From NCBI RefSeq assembly GCF_006152115.1, contig NZ_VDFU01000021.1, forward strand, positions 1 through 35,856: DNA of 35,856 bases, in the 5' to 3' direction. A program made the position numbers and the translations under genes. Below are positions 1 through 10,553 of the stretch, in pieces. The notes under the pieces were generated by a model, which saw only the letters and a list, made by a program, of their open reading frames with translations, did no database searches and was not told the DNA's origin. This DNA comes from Rubellimicrobium rubrum. Lineage in GTDB: Bacteria; Pseudomonadota; Alphaproteobacteria; Rhodobacterales; Rhodobacteraceae. Each line of letters begins with the position of its first letter. Positions within the stretch are counted from its first letter, which is position 1.

Positions 1-124
1 ACACCACAACCCGTGCCGTCGGTGGAGGCCTCTCTACGGAAACCACATGCCCAACGCAAGCGGGAAAATGATGGGGACGTGCATTTTTTGTCCACACGGT
101 CAGAAACGCAGACTGAAGGTGTGG

Positions 125-739
125 TCAGGCCGTTGCAACGCGCCTGAAAGGGAGACGGGTCGCTAGAAGAAGCACGATCGCACACAGGTATAGCAGCGGC
201 TCTAGGGCAAAGCCCCGCGCAAGCCAGACGTAGTGAACGGCCCCGAGCACCGCGATGGGATAGGTGAGCCAGTGCATGCGTCGCCATGCAGCACCGCCCA
301 TCCGCCGCAGGCTTGCATTGTTGGATGTGGCTGCCAAGGGGATCAGCATGAGGAAGGCTGCCATCCCGATCGTGACATAGGGCCGTTTGACGATGTCGGC
401 CCAGACCGCGTCCAAAGTCTGAACGTCGAGCAAGGCCCAAACCAGGAAATGTGCCAGGACGAAGAAGAACACCAACAAGCCTAGCGCGCGACGGAACTTG
501 AGGAGGTTGATGCCCAGCAAACGGCGGAGCGGTGTCACGGCTAGCGTGGCTACCAGCAGCTGAAGCGCCGTCTCACCATACGCCCGCTCAAGCCAGTCGA
601 TGGGCTCGACCGAGACGCCGCTCAGCGCCTGCCAGAAAAGCCATGCCATGTAGATCGCCCCCGCGCCATACAGCAGCCAGGCCGGGACCCGGCGCAGGGC
701 CGTGTTGACGGCCTGCGCTGCCGCGGAAGGCACTGCCAC
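125..739 (-). CDS. msrQ: MsrQ, heme-binding membrane subunit of the methionine sulfoxide reductase system
   Basis: This 204-residue protein has about six hydrophobic segments and matches the YedZ/MsrQ ferric-reductase-like membrane family. Conserved histidines in the segments near LAHFLVW, MHWLTY and VHYVWL are the likely heme ligands. Family knowledge: MsrQ passes electrons from the quinone pool or a flavin reductase to periplasmic MsrP, which repairs oxidised methionines. The gene starts at a GTG one base after the msrP stop codon, so the two are almost certainly co-transcribed and translationally coupled. Length is normal for the family. The identification is firm because the catalytic partner lies directly upstream. 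Confidence 0.93.
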   Translation of the reverse strand: MAVPSAAAQAVNTALRRVPAWLLYGAGAIYMAWLFWQALSGVSVEPIDWLERAYGETALQLLVATLAVTPLRRLLGINLLKFRRALGLLVFFFVLAHFLVWALLDVQTLDAVWADIVKRPYVTIGMAAFLMLIPLAATSNNASLRRMGGAAWRRMHWLTYPIAVLGAVHYVWLARGFALEPLLYLCAIVLLLATRLPFRRVATA

Positions 740-740
740 G

Positions 741-1643
741 TCAGAAGTTCTCCGTCAGGTCCATGCCCTCGTAGAGGCTCGCGACCTCCTCGTAGCCGTT
801 GAACATCAGGGTAGGCTGGCGGGATGAGAAGAGGCCGCCGCCGATCCGACGCTCCGTCGCCTGGGACCAGCGCGGATGATCCACCTCGGGGTTCACGTTT
901 GAGTAGAATCCGTATTCGGTTGCGTTGGTCAGGTTCCAGGTTGCCGGCGGTTGTTCCTCCACAAGGGAGATCCGGACGATCGACTTGATCGACTTGAAGC
1001 CGTACTTCCAAGGCACGACCAAGCGGATCGGCGCACCATTCTGGTTTGCAAGCGGCTCGCCATAAAGCCCGGTGGCCAGGATGGCGAGAGGATGCATCGC
1101 TTCGTCTAGCCTCAGCCCCTCCACATAGGGGAAGTCGAGCACGCCCGCCTGAACGCCCGGCATCACCTCGGGCTGCACGACCGTCTCGAAGGCCACGAAC
1201 CGGGCCGCCGGTTGCACCCCGACCTTGGCCAGGACATCCGCGAGTTCGACGCCATTCCAGGGGATCACCATGGACCAGCCTTCGACGCAGCGCAGACGGT
1301 AGATCCGCTCCTCGGTCTCGATTCCCGACAGCAGATCGTCCAGGGCGTAGTCGCCCGGATTATCCACCAGGCCATCGACCTTGACCGTCCAGGGCTGGGT
1401 TGCCATCTCGCCGGCGTAACGGGCCGGATCGGCCTTGTCGTAACCGAACTCGTAGAAGTTGTTGTAGCCTTGGATCTCTTCGAGGGTGTTCGGCTGCAGT
1501 GGCTCCTGCTGGGCCTGCGCGGGACGCGCCAAAGCCATCGCGCCAAGGCCCCCTGCCCCGGCGATGATCTGGCGACGGTTGAGCCAAAGCTCCTTGGGCG
1601 TCACGTCCGCCCAGGTCAGGTCATTCGTCCAACGTTGCGCCAT
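741..1643 (-). CDS. msrP: MsrP, molybdopterin-dependent protein-methionine-sulfoxide reductase catalytic subunit
   Basis: This is a 300-residue protein of the YedY/MsrP (sulfite oxidase fold) family. A twin-arginine signal is visible near residues 22-45 ([11 protein letters not shown], then a hydrophobic stretch ending in AQA), so the folded molybdoenzyme is exported by Tat. Cys119 in [10 protein letters not shown] is the expected molybdenum ligand. Family knowledge: it reduces methionine sulfoxide in periplasmic proteins using electrons from MsrQ. The ATG is preceded by an excellent AGGAGGAT Shine-Dalgarno at about 1647-1654. The need for molybdenum links it loosely to the modAB genes about 8 kb away. 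Confidence 0.94.
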   Translation of the reverse strand: MAQRWTNDLTWADVTPKELWLNRRQIIAGAGGLGAMALARPAQAQQEPLQPNTLEEIQGYNNFYEFGYDKADPARYAGEMATQPWTVKVDGLVDNPGDYALDDLLSGIETEERIYRLRCVEGWSMVIPWNGVELADVLAKVGVQPAARFVAFETVVQPEVMPGVQAGVLDFPYVEGLRLDEAMHPLAILATGLYGEPLANQNGAPIRLVVPWKYGFKSIKSIVRISLVEEQPPATWNLTNATEYGFYSNVNPEVDHPRWSQATERRIGGGLFSSRQPTLMFNGYEEVASLYEGMDLTENF

Positions 1644-1962
1644 CTCATCCTCCTGCGTCGCCTAACAGGTAGGCACGGCGATGATCGAAGCCAGCCATGG
1701 CTTGTCACGTTGATGTAAGCCCAAGCGCCATCGAGAGACAATCGTCCGAGATGGCCATGAAAGCTACCGTTTCCAGGGGGTAGCGCGATCACAACTGCTC
1801 GCTTGGCAAAGCCTTGCAGAGGCGAATGGCTCCGATCAGCGATCCTGCGCGCAGGCTGCCAAGCGGGCCATGATTTATGATCCGCACCCGGTGTCCTGTC
1901 GGAAGAGCGCCTAAGTTGGGCGCCAGATGCCGACCACGGCATCCGTAAAGGGAGACACAACC
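1644..1962. other. 319-bp intergenic region between divergent msrP and fasciclin gene
   Basis: No convincing gene is visible here; the short open frames lack a supported start and protein-like composition. The region must hold the promoters of both divergent genes. A small dyad GCGCC-7 nt-GGCGC lies at 1907-1923, about 40 bases before the fasciclin start. A TGATCC hexamer (1878-1883) and a TAAG tetramer (1912-1915) recall the RpoE-type promoter of Rhodobacter, but the 28-nt spacing is too long for that promoter. Confidence 0.6.
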
Positions 1963-2451
1963 ATGCGTATGACCCTTCTGGCCGCTTCAGCCGCCGCTTT
2001 CGCAGGCTTTGGCACGCTGGCCTTTGCCCAAGAGGAGCAGGACATCCTTGGGACCGCTGCCGCTGCAGGCAACTTCACCACGCTGGCCGCCGCCGTCGAG
2101 GCAGCGGGCCTGACCGAAACCCTGTCGGGCGAAGGTCCGTTCACCGTCTTCGCGCCGACCGACGACGCCTTTGCCGCGCTGCCCGCAGGCACGCTCGACG
2201 AGCTTCTGGCGAACCCCGAGCAGCTGGCCTCAATCCTGACCTATCACGTCGTCTCGGGCGAGGTCACCTCGGACCAGCTGACCGAAGGCCAGGAGGTCAC
2301 GACGGTCAACGGCGCCCCGGCGACGATCACGCTGGAAGGCGGACCCAAGATCAACGGGGCCAACATCACGACACCTGACGTGCAGGCCTCGAACGGTGTG
2401 ATCCATGTGATCGATGGCGTCATCCTGCCGCCAGAGGCTCCGGCGCAATAA
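1963..2451 (+). CDS. Secreted fasciclin (FAS1) domain protein
   Basis: This 162-residue protein has a cleavable signal peptide (residues 1 to about 22, ending in LAFAQ) followed by one FAS1 domain. Visible FAS1 signatures are the first box around [17 protein letters not shown] and the second around LTYHVVSG, ending with a [11 protein letters not shown] strand. Family knowledge: single-domain bacterial FAS1 proteins are exported and often proposed to act in adhesion, but their exact role is usually unknown. I chose the ATG at 1963 because GGAG lies 8 bases upstream and the signal peptide begins there; an in-frame ATG at 1927 would add 12 residues before it. It appears to be a single-gene unit. 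Confidence 0.9.
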   Translation: MRMTLLAASAAAFAGFGTLAFAQEEQDILGTAAAAGNFTTLAAAVEAAGLTETLSGEGPFTVFAPTDDAFAALPAGTLDELLANPEQLASILTYHVVSGEVTSDQLTEGQEVTTVNGAPATITLEGGPKINGANITTPDVQASNGVIHVIDGVILPPEAPAQ

Positions 2452-2472
2452 GCGCCCCAACCTGAGCAGCAG

Positions 2473-2502
2473 AAAACCCCCGGCGGATCGCTCCGCCGGG
2501 GG
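2473..2502 (-). terminator. Intrinsic terminator of clpB, possibly bidirectional
   Basis: A perfect 11-bp stem (2477-2487 with 2492-2502, loop TCGC) lies between the convergent fasciclin and clpB genes. Read on the minus strand it is followed by TTTT, as expected for an intrinsic terminator downstream of clpB. On the plus strand it has no T tract but may still help end the fasciclin transcript. Confidence 0.8.
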
Positions 2503-2518
2503 CCGTCCATTAGAGGCC

Positions 2519-5143
<2,625 letters not shown>

Positions 5144-5217
5144 GGCATCTCCTTTCCAAAGCGCCCGCTTCGGAATCGCCCGCCTGATGCGGCACGTCCC
5201 ATCGGGCCTTGCTGAAG

Positions 5218-5246
5218 ATGTGGGTCGTGTTTTTTCCTGCTGCAAG
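5218..5246 (-). promoter_or_regulatory. Candidate RpoH (heat-shock) promoter of clpB
   Basis: On the minus strand CTTGCA (5246-5241) is followed after 16 nt by CCCACAT (5224-5218). This resembles the sigma-32 pattern CTTG...CCCATnT. Initiation would fall near 5210, giving a leader of about 67 nt before the clpB ATG. clpB belongs to the RpoH regulon in proteobacteria, which fits. The -10 element departs from consensus at one or two bases. Confidence 0.55.
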
Positions 5247-5336
5247 ACCTCTCCGAGGGATAATCCGACGCCTGTTCCGCGCCTTGACTCAGGGAGCCCT
5301 GACGCCCAAGGACGTCCCAGCCCGAGGAGGACCGCC

Positions 5337-6026
5337 ATGCCCGATGACCGCCTGATCGTAGCCCTCGACGTGCCCGACGCTCTGTCCGGCCTCCGCTTGG
5401 CCGAACAGCTGGGCGATACGGTCTCGTTCTACAAGGTCGGATTGGGGATGCTGACCGGCGGGGGCCTCGCGCTGGCGCGGGAGCTCAAGGACGAGCAGGG
5501 CAAGCGCATCTTTCTTGACATGAAGCTGTTCGACATCGGCGCGACGGTAGAGGCAGCGGTACGGGGGCTTGCGCGCTTCGATCTCGACTTTCTGACCGTG
5601 CATGGCGACCCTCAGGTCGTCGGTGCGGCCGTGCAGGGAGCGGGCGGCACGGGCCTGAAGATCCTTGCCGTGACCATCCTGACCTCGTTGAACCGGGCCG
5701 ATCTCGACGCCTGCCTGATCCGGGAGGGGGACCTCGAAGGCATCGTGGCGGAGCGCGCCGGTCGGGCCATGGAAGCGGGAGCCCATGGCGTCATCGCCTC
5801 CCCGCGCGAGGCGGCACTGATCCGCGCCCTGCCCGAGGCGGTTGGCCGCTTGATCGTCACGCCAGGCGTGCGTCCCACGGGCGCGGCTCTGGGCGATCAG
5901 AAGCGCGTGGAGACCCCGGCTGCCGCACTCGGGGCCGGAGCCGACCACATCGTCATCGGCCGTCCCATCTGGCAGGCCTCCGATCCGCGTGCGGCAACCC
6001 AGGCCATTCTGGCCGAGCTGCCCTGA
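5337..6026 (+). CDS. pyrF: Orotidine-5'-phosphate decarboxylase
   Basis: This 229-residue enzyme carries out the last step of UMP synthesis, OMP to UMP plus CO2, in the cytoplasm. The hallmark catalytic array is visible as D61-M-K63-L-F-D66 ([10 protein letters not shown]), preceded by YKVGLGM and followed by the C-terminal phosphate-binding TPGVRP and VIGRPI strands of a short bacterial (type 1) PyrF. The start is the ATG at 5337, preceded by CGAGGAGG; the open frame extends further upstream only because of high GC. It is divergent from clpB across a 193-bp region. Confidence 0.96.
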   Translation: MPDDRLIVALDVPDALSGLRLAEQLGDTVSFYKVGLGMLTGGGLALARELKDEQGKRIFLDMKLFDIGATVEAAVRGLARFDLDFLTVHGDPQVVGAAVQGAGGTGLKILAVTILTSLNRADLDACLIREGDLEGIVAERAGRAMEAGAHGVIASPREAALIRALPEAVGRLIVTPGVRPTGAALGDQKRVETPAAALGAGADHIVIGRPIWQASDPRAATQAILAELP

Positions 6027-6033
6027 ACGAAGA

Positions 6034-6057
6034 CGGCCGCCCCCGGGGGGGCGGCCG
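6034..6057. terminator. GC-rich hairpin between convergent pyrF and DUF892 gene
   Basis: A perfect 11-bp stem (6034-6044 with 6047-6057) almost without a loop lies just after the pyrF stop and before the stop of the convergent gene. There is no T tract on either strand, so it may slow polymerase, stabilise the 3' end, or act with Rho. Confidence 0.55.
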
Positions 6058-6080
6058 CCGCTTCAGCCCTTGGCCATGCT

Positions 6081-6569
6081 TTACGCGGCCTGTTGGGCCC
6101 GCTGGTTCACCATGGTTTCGGCGATCCGGGTCAGCTTCTGGTCCGTCTGCTTTTCCTGGTCGAGGATCTGCTGAAGGATCCCTTCCACGTCCTGCCGACC
6201 GAGCTCACGGGCCCAAGCGACGAGGGTGCCGTACTTCGTGATCTCGAAATGCTCGTTGGCTTGCGCCAGCGCCAAGGCTACCGCATCGAGAGCCGGCGGC
6301 TGGGCCAGACCCATCATCCGCTGCGCGTCCGCGATCAGCCCGTCGACCGCCTGGCACTGCGCCTCCTGAGGCTGCACGCCCAAGGTCTGGAACACCTGCT
6401 CCAGCATCTTCACCTGCTGCTGGGTTTCCTGCTCATGCTGTTCCAGCGCGGCGCGGAACTCCTCGCTTTGCGCGGCTTGGGCCAGTTGCGGCATTGCCTG
6501 AAGAAGGGCACGCTCGGCGTAGAAGGCTTCCTGCAGCCCCATTTCGAATGCGTCTTGTAGGGAATTCAT
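6081..6569 (-). CDS. DUF892 ferritin-like protein (YciE/YciF type)
   Basis: This 162-residue, almost wholly helical protein fits the DUF892 (YciE/YciF) ferritin-like family. It has an N-terminal helix with LQEAFYAERALLQAMPQLA, a second helix with HEQETQQQVKMLEQVF, a paired region HFEITKYGTLVAWARELG, and a last helix DQEKQTDQKLTRIAE. The Glu and His residues in these helices are the likely di-metal ligands. Family knowledge: these proteins are induced by osmotic or general stress and their exact reaction is unknown. I prefer the ATG at 6569, which has GGAGGT five bases upstream, over the ATG at 6581. Confidence 0.85.
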   Translation of the reverse strand: MNSLQDAFEMGLQEAFYAERALLQAMPQLAQAAQSEEFRAALEQHEQETQQQVKMLEQVFQTLGVQPQEAQCQAVDGLIADAQRMMGLAQPPALDAVALALAQANEHFEITKYGTLVAWARELGRQDVEGILQQILDQEKQTDQKLTRIAETMVNQRAQQAA

Positions 6570-6739
6570 GTTGACCTCCATGATGGGGGAGAAGTCGGGG
6601 CGCGTTCATCGAATCTGGCACCCTTCCGACACTCTCCGAACCTTTGGACCGGCAACAGGTTCCACCCAAAGATTCTTCATCGGGCGGCAACCATCACGAG
6701 TGCAGCGTAAGCTCAGCCACATTGAAGGGTCGGGGGGCC

Positions 6740-6952
6740 ATGCGGACGGTCAAGCTGGGACAAGTGCGCTACGACGCGATCACAGGCATCTTCGAGGCTC
6801 GGGTGGATGTGGAGCGCGATGGGCGGACCTTCCGCTATCCGTGCCGCGTAGAGGCTCCCGAGGCCACGCCTCGGGACTGGATCGAGCAAGCCCTGACGCG
6901 CCATGCCCTACGGCAGTCCGACACCGGCCCGATACGGCCTCGCCCTCACTGA
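6740..6952 (+). CDS. Small hypothetical protein
   Basis: This 70-residue protein reads like a real small gene: a beta-rich start MRTVKLGQVRYD, then FEARVDVERDGRTFRYPCRVE, then one helix around DWIEQALTRHAL. I recognise no named family. The start at 6740 is chosen because the protein-like sequence begins there and a purine-rich GGGGGG lies just upstream. It is divergent from the DUF892 gene and followed by a long non-coding stretch. Composition and codon use look like the neighbours, but the short length leaves some doubt. Confidence 0.55.
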   Translation: MRTVKLGQVRYDAITGIFEARVDVERDGRTFRYPCRVEAPEATPRDWIEQALTRHALRQSDTGPIRPRPH

Positions 6953-7511
6953 TTCGCTGCCCCTGCACTGCGACCGTTGCCCGCGGAGGCTGTGGCGGGC
7001 CTCTGCCAAGCCACGCGCTTACGCACAAGGTTTCCGCCCCGCCGACCGCCACGCTGTTGGACACAAGAAGAAGGCAATCAGAGATCCCTGTGTGAGGCTC
7101 CGTGCCGATGCCGCGGTCCGCGATGTGTACAAAGTTGCGGGCTGAAGCTGCATCCCGGCGTGGGTTCCATAGGGACAGAACCGCGAGGATGACCAGTCTC
7201 CTACTGAGCGCCGCCTCCGGGCTGGAGTTCATGGCGGCTGCCGTCACCAGAACGCCGTCCATAAGGTTGGTGACCTGAGGATGGACAGCAGCCCATAATG
7301 CCTCCCAAGAGCGGCGCTGTCACAGACAGGAGTCACCGCTCCAAGGCGGGAAGCCGCCTGTCATACGTCCACAGCATCACCGACCACTCCAGGACCTGCC
7401 CCTGCCCCCACCATGCCCTGCATGCACGCCCCCTGCCCAGGACGATGAAAGCCCCGAACGGCAGAACGATGGTCAAGCCGGAGGGAGAGGAGCCGAGATC
7501 CCGACATCCCG
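6953..7511. other. 559-bp stretch without a convincing gene
   Basis: Open frames occur on both strands (for example minus strand 7262 to 6780, plus strand 7298 to 7642) but they have low-complexity Arg/Pro-rich translations, no clear ribosome binding site and no recognisable domain. A short hairpin AGGCGG-GAAG-CCGCCT is at 7344-7359. No tRNA cloverleaf or T-tract terminator was found by eye. It may hold degraded coding sequence or an unrecognised small RNA. Confidence 0.5.
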
Positions 7512-7970
7512 CTATGATGGCGTGGGTCCCATCCGGGACGACGCTACCCTTCCTCCTGGCCCATCATGCATCCACGCCCGAAGCCGCGCCTGCAGGGACG
7601 GCACGGCATCTGGCAAGGTCAGGAACCGCTCGGGTGGAATGAGAAGCCATCCCTGCCCCTCGTCTCGCATAACAATCGTGCGCGCGGCCTCGGCCGGCAT
7701 CCGCAGCACATAGAACCAGCTGGTGCGACTGGGATCGACCATGGCGGGGAAGCGGCTGTCCCACAGCCACTCTGCCCCGGTCAAATCAAGCCCGACTTCC
7801 TCGCGCGCTTCGCGGATCAGGGTTTCGCGGGGGGTCTCGGCGCCTTCGCGTCCGCCGCCGACGAAATCCCAGCACCCCGGAAACGGGATGGTCGGAATAT
7901 TGTCCCGCAGCGTGGTTAAAAGGCGGCTACCCAGGAACAGCGCCCCTTTCGCGCCCACATAGTCCTGCAT
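7512..7970 (-). CDS. Nudix hydrolase
   Basis: This 152-residue protein contains a complete Nudix box: G, five residues, E, seven residues, then REAREEVGL (within GGGREGAETPRETLIREAREEVGL). This is the Mg2+-binding site that cleaves nucleoside diphosphates linked to another moiety. The DSRFPAMVDPSRTSWFYVL stretch after the box is compatible with the MutT or GDP-mannose-hydrolase-like groups, but the substrate cannot be read. The ATG at 7970 is preferred; a GTG at 7973 adds one residue. Its start codon is only 29 nt from that of divergent dinB. Confidence 0.88.
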   Translation of the reverse strand: MQDYVGAKGALFLGSRLLTTLRDNIPTIPFPGCWDFVGGGREGAETPRETLIREAREEVGLDLTGAEWLWDSRFPAMVDPSRTSWFYVLRMPAEAARTIVMRDEGQGWLLIPPERFLTLPDAVPSLQARLRAWMHDGPGGRVASSRMGPTPS

Positions 7971-7999
7971 CACCGGCCCCTTCGCGTTATCCTGGGGCC

Positions 8000-9256
8000 A
8001 TGCCTGCCTTATGCCGTGATTGCCTGCACCGATTCGATAGCGGGGACCGTCGCTGTCCCGCCTGCCGGTCGCCCCGCGTCACGACCCATCCCGAGCTGTT
8101 CGACCTGTCCATCGCCCATATGGACTGCGATGCCTTCTTTGCGGCCGTCGAGAAGCGCGACAACCCAGACCTCCGCGACGTCCCCGTGATCGTCGGCGGC
8201 GGCAAGCGCGGCGTCGTCTCGACGGCCTGCTACCTGGCGCGCATCCGGGGCGTCCGCTCGGCCATGCCGATGTTCGAGGCGCTGCGGCTCTGCCCGGAGG
8301 CGGTCGTCGTGAAGCCCCGCTTTGCGGCCTATGTCGAAGCCTCCCGCGCCATCCGCGCCATGATGGAGGAGTTGACCGACCGGATCGAGCCGCTGAGCCT
8401 CGACGAGGCCTTTCTGGACCTGTCGGGAACCGAGCGTCTTCACGGCGCGGCGCCCGCCACCATGCTGGCCCGGCTCACCCGGCGGATGCAGGCGGAGTTG
8501 GGGCTCACTGGCTCCATCGGTCTGTCGCACAACAAGTTCCTGGCCAAGGTCGCCTCGGACCTCGACAAGCCGCGTGGCTTTTCCGTCATCGGTCGGGCCG
8601 AAACCCAGGGATTCCTGGAGCCGCAGCCCGTCCGCCTGATCTGGGGCATCGGCCCCGCTGGCCAAGAGGCGCTGGGTCGGGCCGGAATTCGCACGATCGG
8701 GGACCTGCTTCGGTGGGACCGTCGCGACCTTCATGCTCGTTTCGGCCATATGGGCGAGCGGCTCTGGCATCTTGCGCGGGGTCAGGACGTGCGGGCGGTC
8801 AACTCGGATCGCGACACCAAGAGCATCTCGAACGAGACGACCTTTCACCAGGACACGGCGGATCGCGACCTTCTTGACGGCCATGTCTGGCGGCTGGCCG
8901 AGAAGGTGTCGTCCCGCGCCAAGGCCCAGGAGCTTGCGGGGCGGGTGGTGGTGCTCAAGCTCAAGCGCTCCGACCACCATCTCCTGACCCGCCGCGTCGC
9001 CCTGCGGGAGCCGACCCAGATCGCGGACGCCATCTACCGCGCGGCACGGGGCCTGCTGGACCAGGTGAGCGAGCTCGGCCCCTTCCGCCTGCTGGGTGTG
9101 GGCCTCGCGGAGATCACCGGGGGCGACCTCGCAGACCGCGAGGGGGACATGCTCGACCCTGACGCCGCGCGGCGTGCCCGGGCCGAGCGGGCGGCCGATG
9201 CGATCCGCGCGAAGTTTGGGGATGGAGCGATCCTCAAGGGCCGTGCGTTACGATAA
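8000..9256 (+). CDS. dinB: DNA polymerase IV (Y family) with an N-terminal zinc ribbon
   Basis: This 418-residue translesion polymerase has the Y-family palm. The first metal-binding aspartates sit in HMDCDAFFAAVE (D42, D44), the second set in SLDEAFLDLSG. The helix-hairpin-helix and little-finger regions follow (GIGPAGQEALGRAGI, then KSISNETTFHQD). Residues 1-27 form an extra module with C5, C8, C19 and C22 (CxxC, ten residues, CxxC), a probable zinc ribbon absent from E. coli DinB but seen in Rhodobacteraceae homologues as I know them. Family knowledge: it bypasses damaged bases with low fidelity. I see no clear SOS box in the very short upstream gap. Confidence 0.94.
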   Translation: MPALCRDCLHRFDSGDRRCPACRSPRVTTHPELFDLSIAHMDCDAFFAAVEKRDNPDLRDVPVIVGGGKRGVVSTACYLARIRGVRSAMPMFEALRLCPEAVVVKPRFAAYVEASRAIRAMMEELTDRIEPLSLDEAFLDLSGTERLHGAAPATMLARLTRRMQAELGLTGSIGLSHNKFLAKVASDLDKPRGFSVIGRAETQGFLEPQPVRLIWGIGPAGQEALGRAGIRTIGDLLRWDRRDLHARFGHMGERLWHLARGQDVRAVNSDRDTKSISNETTFHQDTADRDLLDGHVWRLAEKVSSRAKAQELAGRVVVLKLKRSDHHLLTRRVALREPTQIADAIYRAARGLLDQVSELGPFRLLGVGLAEITGGDLADREGDMLDPDAARRARAERAADAIRAKFGDGAILKGRALR

Positions 9257-9370
9257 GAAGGGCCCCGTCCCGCGGGCTCCGACCCGTGTTGGGGAACAAA
9301 GGACGGCCATGCCTCGCATCTCGCGCAACCTTTCCTTGTGCAATCGGCCTCTAGACAGGATGGTCGAGCC

Positions 9371-9733
9371 ATGAGCGCCGCTGACCCGTCCATTCATCTC
9401 CGCATCCCCTTGGGCGAAGGCGTCCGCTTCGGCCCCGGAAAGGCGGACCTTCTCACCCGCATCCGCGAGACCGGCTCGGTCGCTGCCGCAGCCGCTGGCT
9501 TGGGCATGAGCTACCGCCGCGCGTGGTCCCTCGTGGCGGAGGCGAACAAGGCCTTCCGCGCGCCGCTCGTGGAACTCGCGCGGGGCGGAGAGGGCGGAGG
9601 CGGCGCTCGGCTGACCAAGGAGGGCGAGGCCGTGCTGGCCTCGTACCGCGCCTTGGAGGCCCTCGTCCTGACCGAAGGCGCGGCCTACATCGCCGCGATC
9701 CGCGACCGGGCCGACATGTCCGGCCGGAGATAA
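9371..9733 (+). CDS. ModE-type winged helix regulator without TOBE domain
   Basis: This 120-residue protein matches the N-terminal DNA-binding domain of ModE and the LysR-like winged helix. The helix-turn-helix runs through LLTRIRETGSVAAAAAGLGMSYRRAWSLVAEANKAF (about 27-62) and is followed by a wing with GGEGGGGARLTKEGE. It ends about where the ligand-binding TOBE/Mop domains of full ModE would begin, so it cannot sense molybdate in the usual way. The start at 9371 removes 11 unsupported residues of the longer frame. It lies 64 bp upstream of modA, with a palindromic candidate operator between, so it probably controls modAB. Confidence 0.87.
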   Translation: MSAADPSIHLRIPLGEGVRFGPGKADLLTRIRETGSVAAAAAGLGMSYRRAWSLVAEANKAFRAPLVELARGGEGGGGARLTKEGEAVLASYRALEALVLTEGAAYIAAIRDRADMSGRR

Positions 9734-9759
9734 CGCTTGCCTTGGGACACAGGCGACAG

Positions 9760-9783
9760 CGATATATCCGACCGGACATATCG
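9760..9783. promoter_or_regulatory. Candidate molybdate operator (Mo-box) before modA
   Basis: Two arms, CGATATATCC (9760-9769) and GGACATATCG (9774-9783), form an inverted repeat with 9 of 10 bases matching. The outer CGnTATAT...ATAnCG layout resembles ModE/MopA operators. The dyad ends a few bases before the modA Shine-Dalgarno (AGGAG at 9788-9792), so bound protein would cover the promoter or start site. It lies directly after the gene for the ModE-type protein. Confidence 0.65.
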
Positions 9784-9797
9784 CCCCAAGGAGTGCC

Positions 9798-10553
9798 ATG
9801 CTGCGCGCCGTACTTGCCGCCCTGCTGATCGCGACGCCGGCCATGGCCGATCAGGTGACGGTTTTCGCCGCCGCGAGCCTCAAGACCGCCCTGGACGACA
9901 TCGCCGCCAGTTGGGAGGTCCGGACAGGCCATGACGTGGTCCTGTCCTATGCGGGGACGCCGCAGCTTGCCCAGCAGATTGCGCAAGGCGCACCTGCGGA
10001 CCTGTTCCTGTCGGCGTCGACCGACTGGATGGACGAACTTCAATCCAAGGACCTGATCGTGGAGGGCAGCCGACACGACCTCTTGGGCAACAGCTTGGTC
10101 CTCGTGGCTCACGGGACGGCCCAACCGGTCACCATCGGTCCTGGTCTGGACCTCCTGGCCCTTCTGGACGGCGGCCGGCTCGCCATGGGCTTCGTGGACT
10201 CGGTGCCTGCCGGGATCTACGGGCGGGAGGCCCTGACAAGCCTCGGTCTTTGGGAGCAGATCGAGCCCCAGGTCGCGCAGACCGAAAACGTCCGGGCCGC
10301 GCTGGCGCTTGTGTCCTCCGGCGAGGCGCCGCTTGGCGTGGTCTACGGATCGGACGCCGTGGCCGCGCTCGCGGCAGGCGAGGCGTTGTCCGTCTTGGGC
10401 ACCTTTCCAGAGGACAGCCATTCGGCCATCGTCTATCCCGTGGCGCTGGTTGCTGGCCGCGAACATCCTGCCGCGTCGGACTTCCTCGATTGGCTGACCT
10501 CCGCTGAAGCCGCCACGGTGTTCGAAGGCCAAGGCTTCCGGGTACTCGACTGA
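9798..10553 (+). CDS. modA: ModA, periplasmic molybdate-binding protein
   Basis: This 251-residue protein has a signal peptide (residues 1-17, ending PAMA) and the ModA pattern: VTVFAAASLKTALDDIA at the mature N-terminus, GTPQLAQQIAQGAPADLFLSAS, and GVVYGSDA toward the C-terminus. Family knowledge: it binds molybdate or tungstate in the periplasm and delivers it to ModB. The ATG follows AGGAG at 9788-9792 and a candidate Mo-box. Its stop codon overlaps the apparent start of modB. Length is normal. Confidence 0.94.
   Translation: MLRAVLAALLIATPAMADQVTVFAAASLKTALDDIAASWEVRTGHDVVLSYAGTPQLAQQIAQGAPADLFLSASTDWMDELQSKDLIVEGSRHDLLGNSLVLVAHGTAQPVTIGPGLDLLALLDGGRLAMGFVDSVPAGIYGREALTSLGLWEQIEPQVAQTENVRAALALVSSGEAPLGVVYGSDAVAALAAGEALSVLGTFPEDSHSAIVYPVALVAGREHPAASDFLDWLTSAEAATVFEGQGFRVLD

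Noticed and set aside
92-124. CCACAC/GTGTGG dyad after msrQ next to TTTTTT
   Set aside because: On the strand that would terminate msrQ the stem is followed by A residues, not T, so it is not an intrinsic terminator.
1878-1915. TGATCC and TAAG resembling a Rhodobacter RpoE promoter before the fasciclin gene
   Set aside because: The spacing is 28 nt instead of about 17-18, so the two elements cannot form one promoter.
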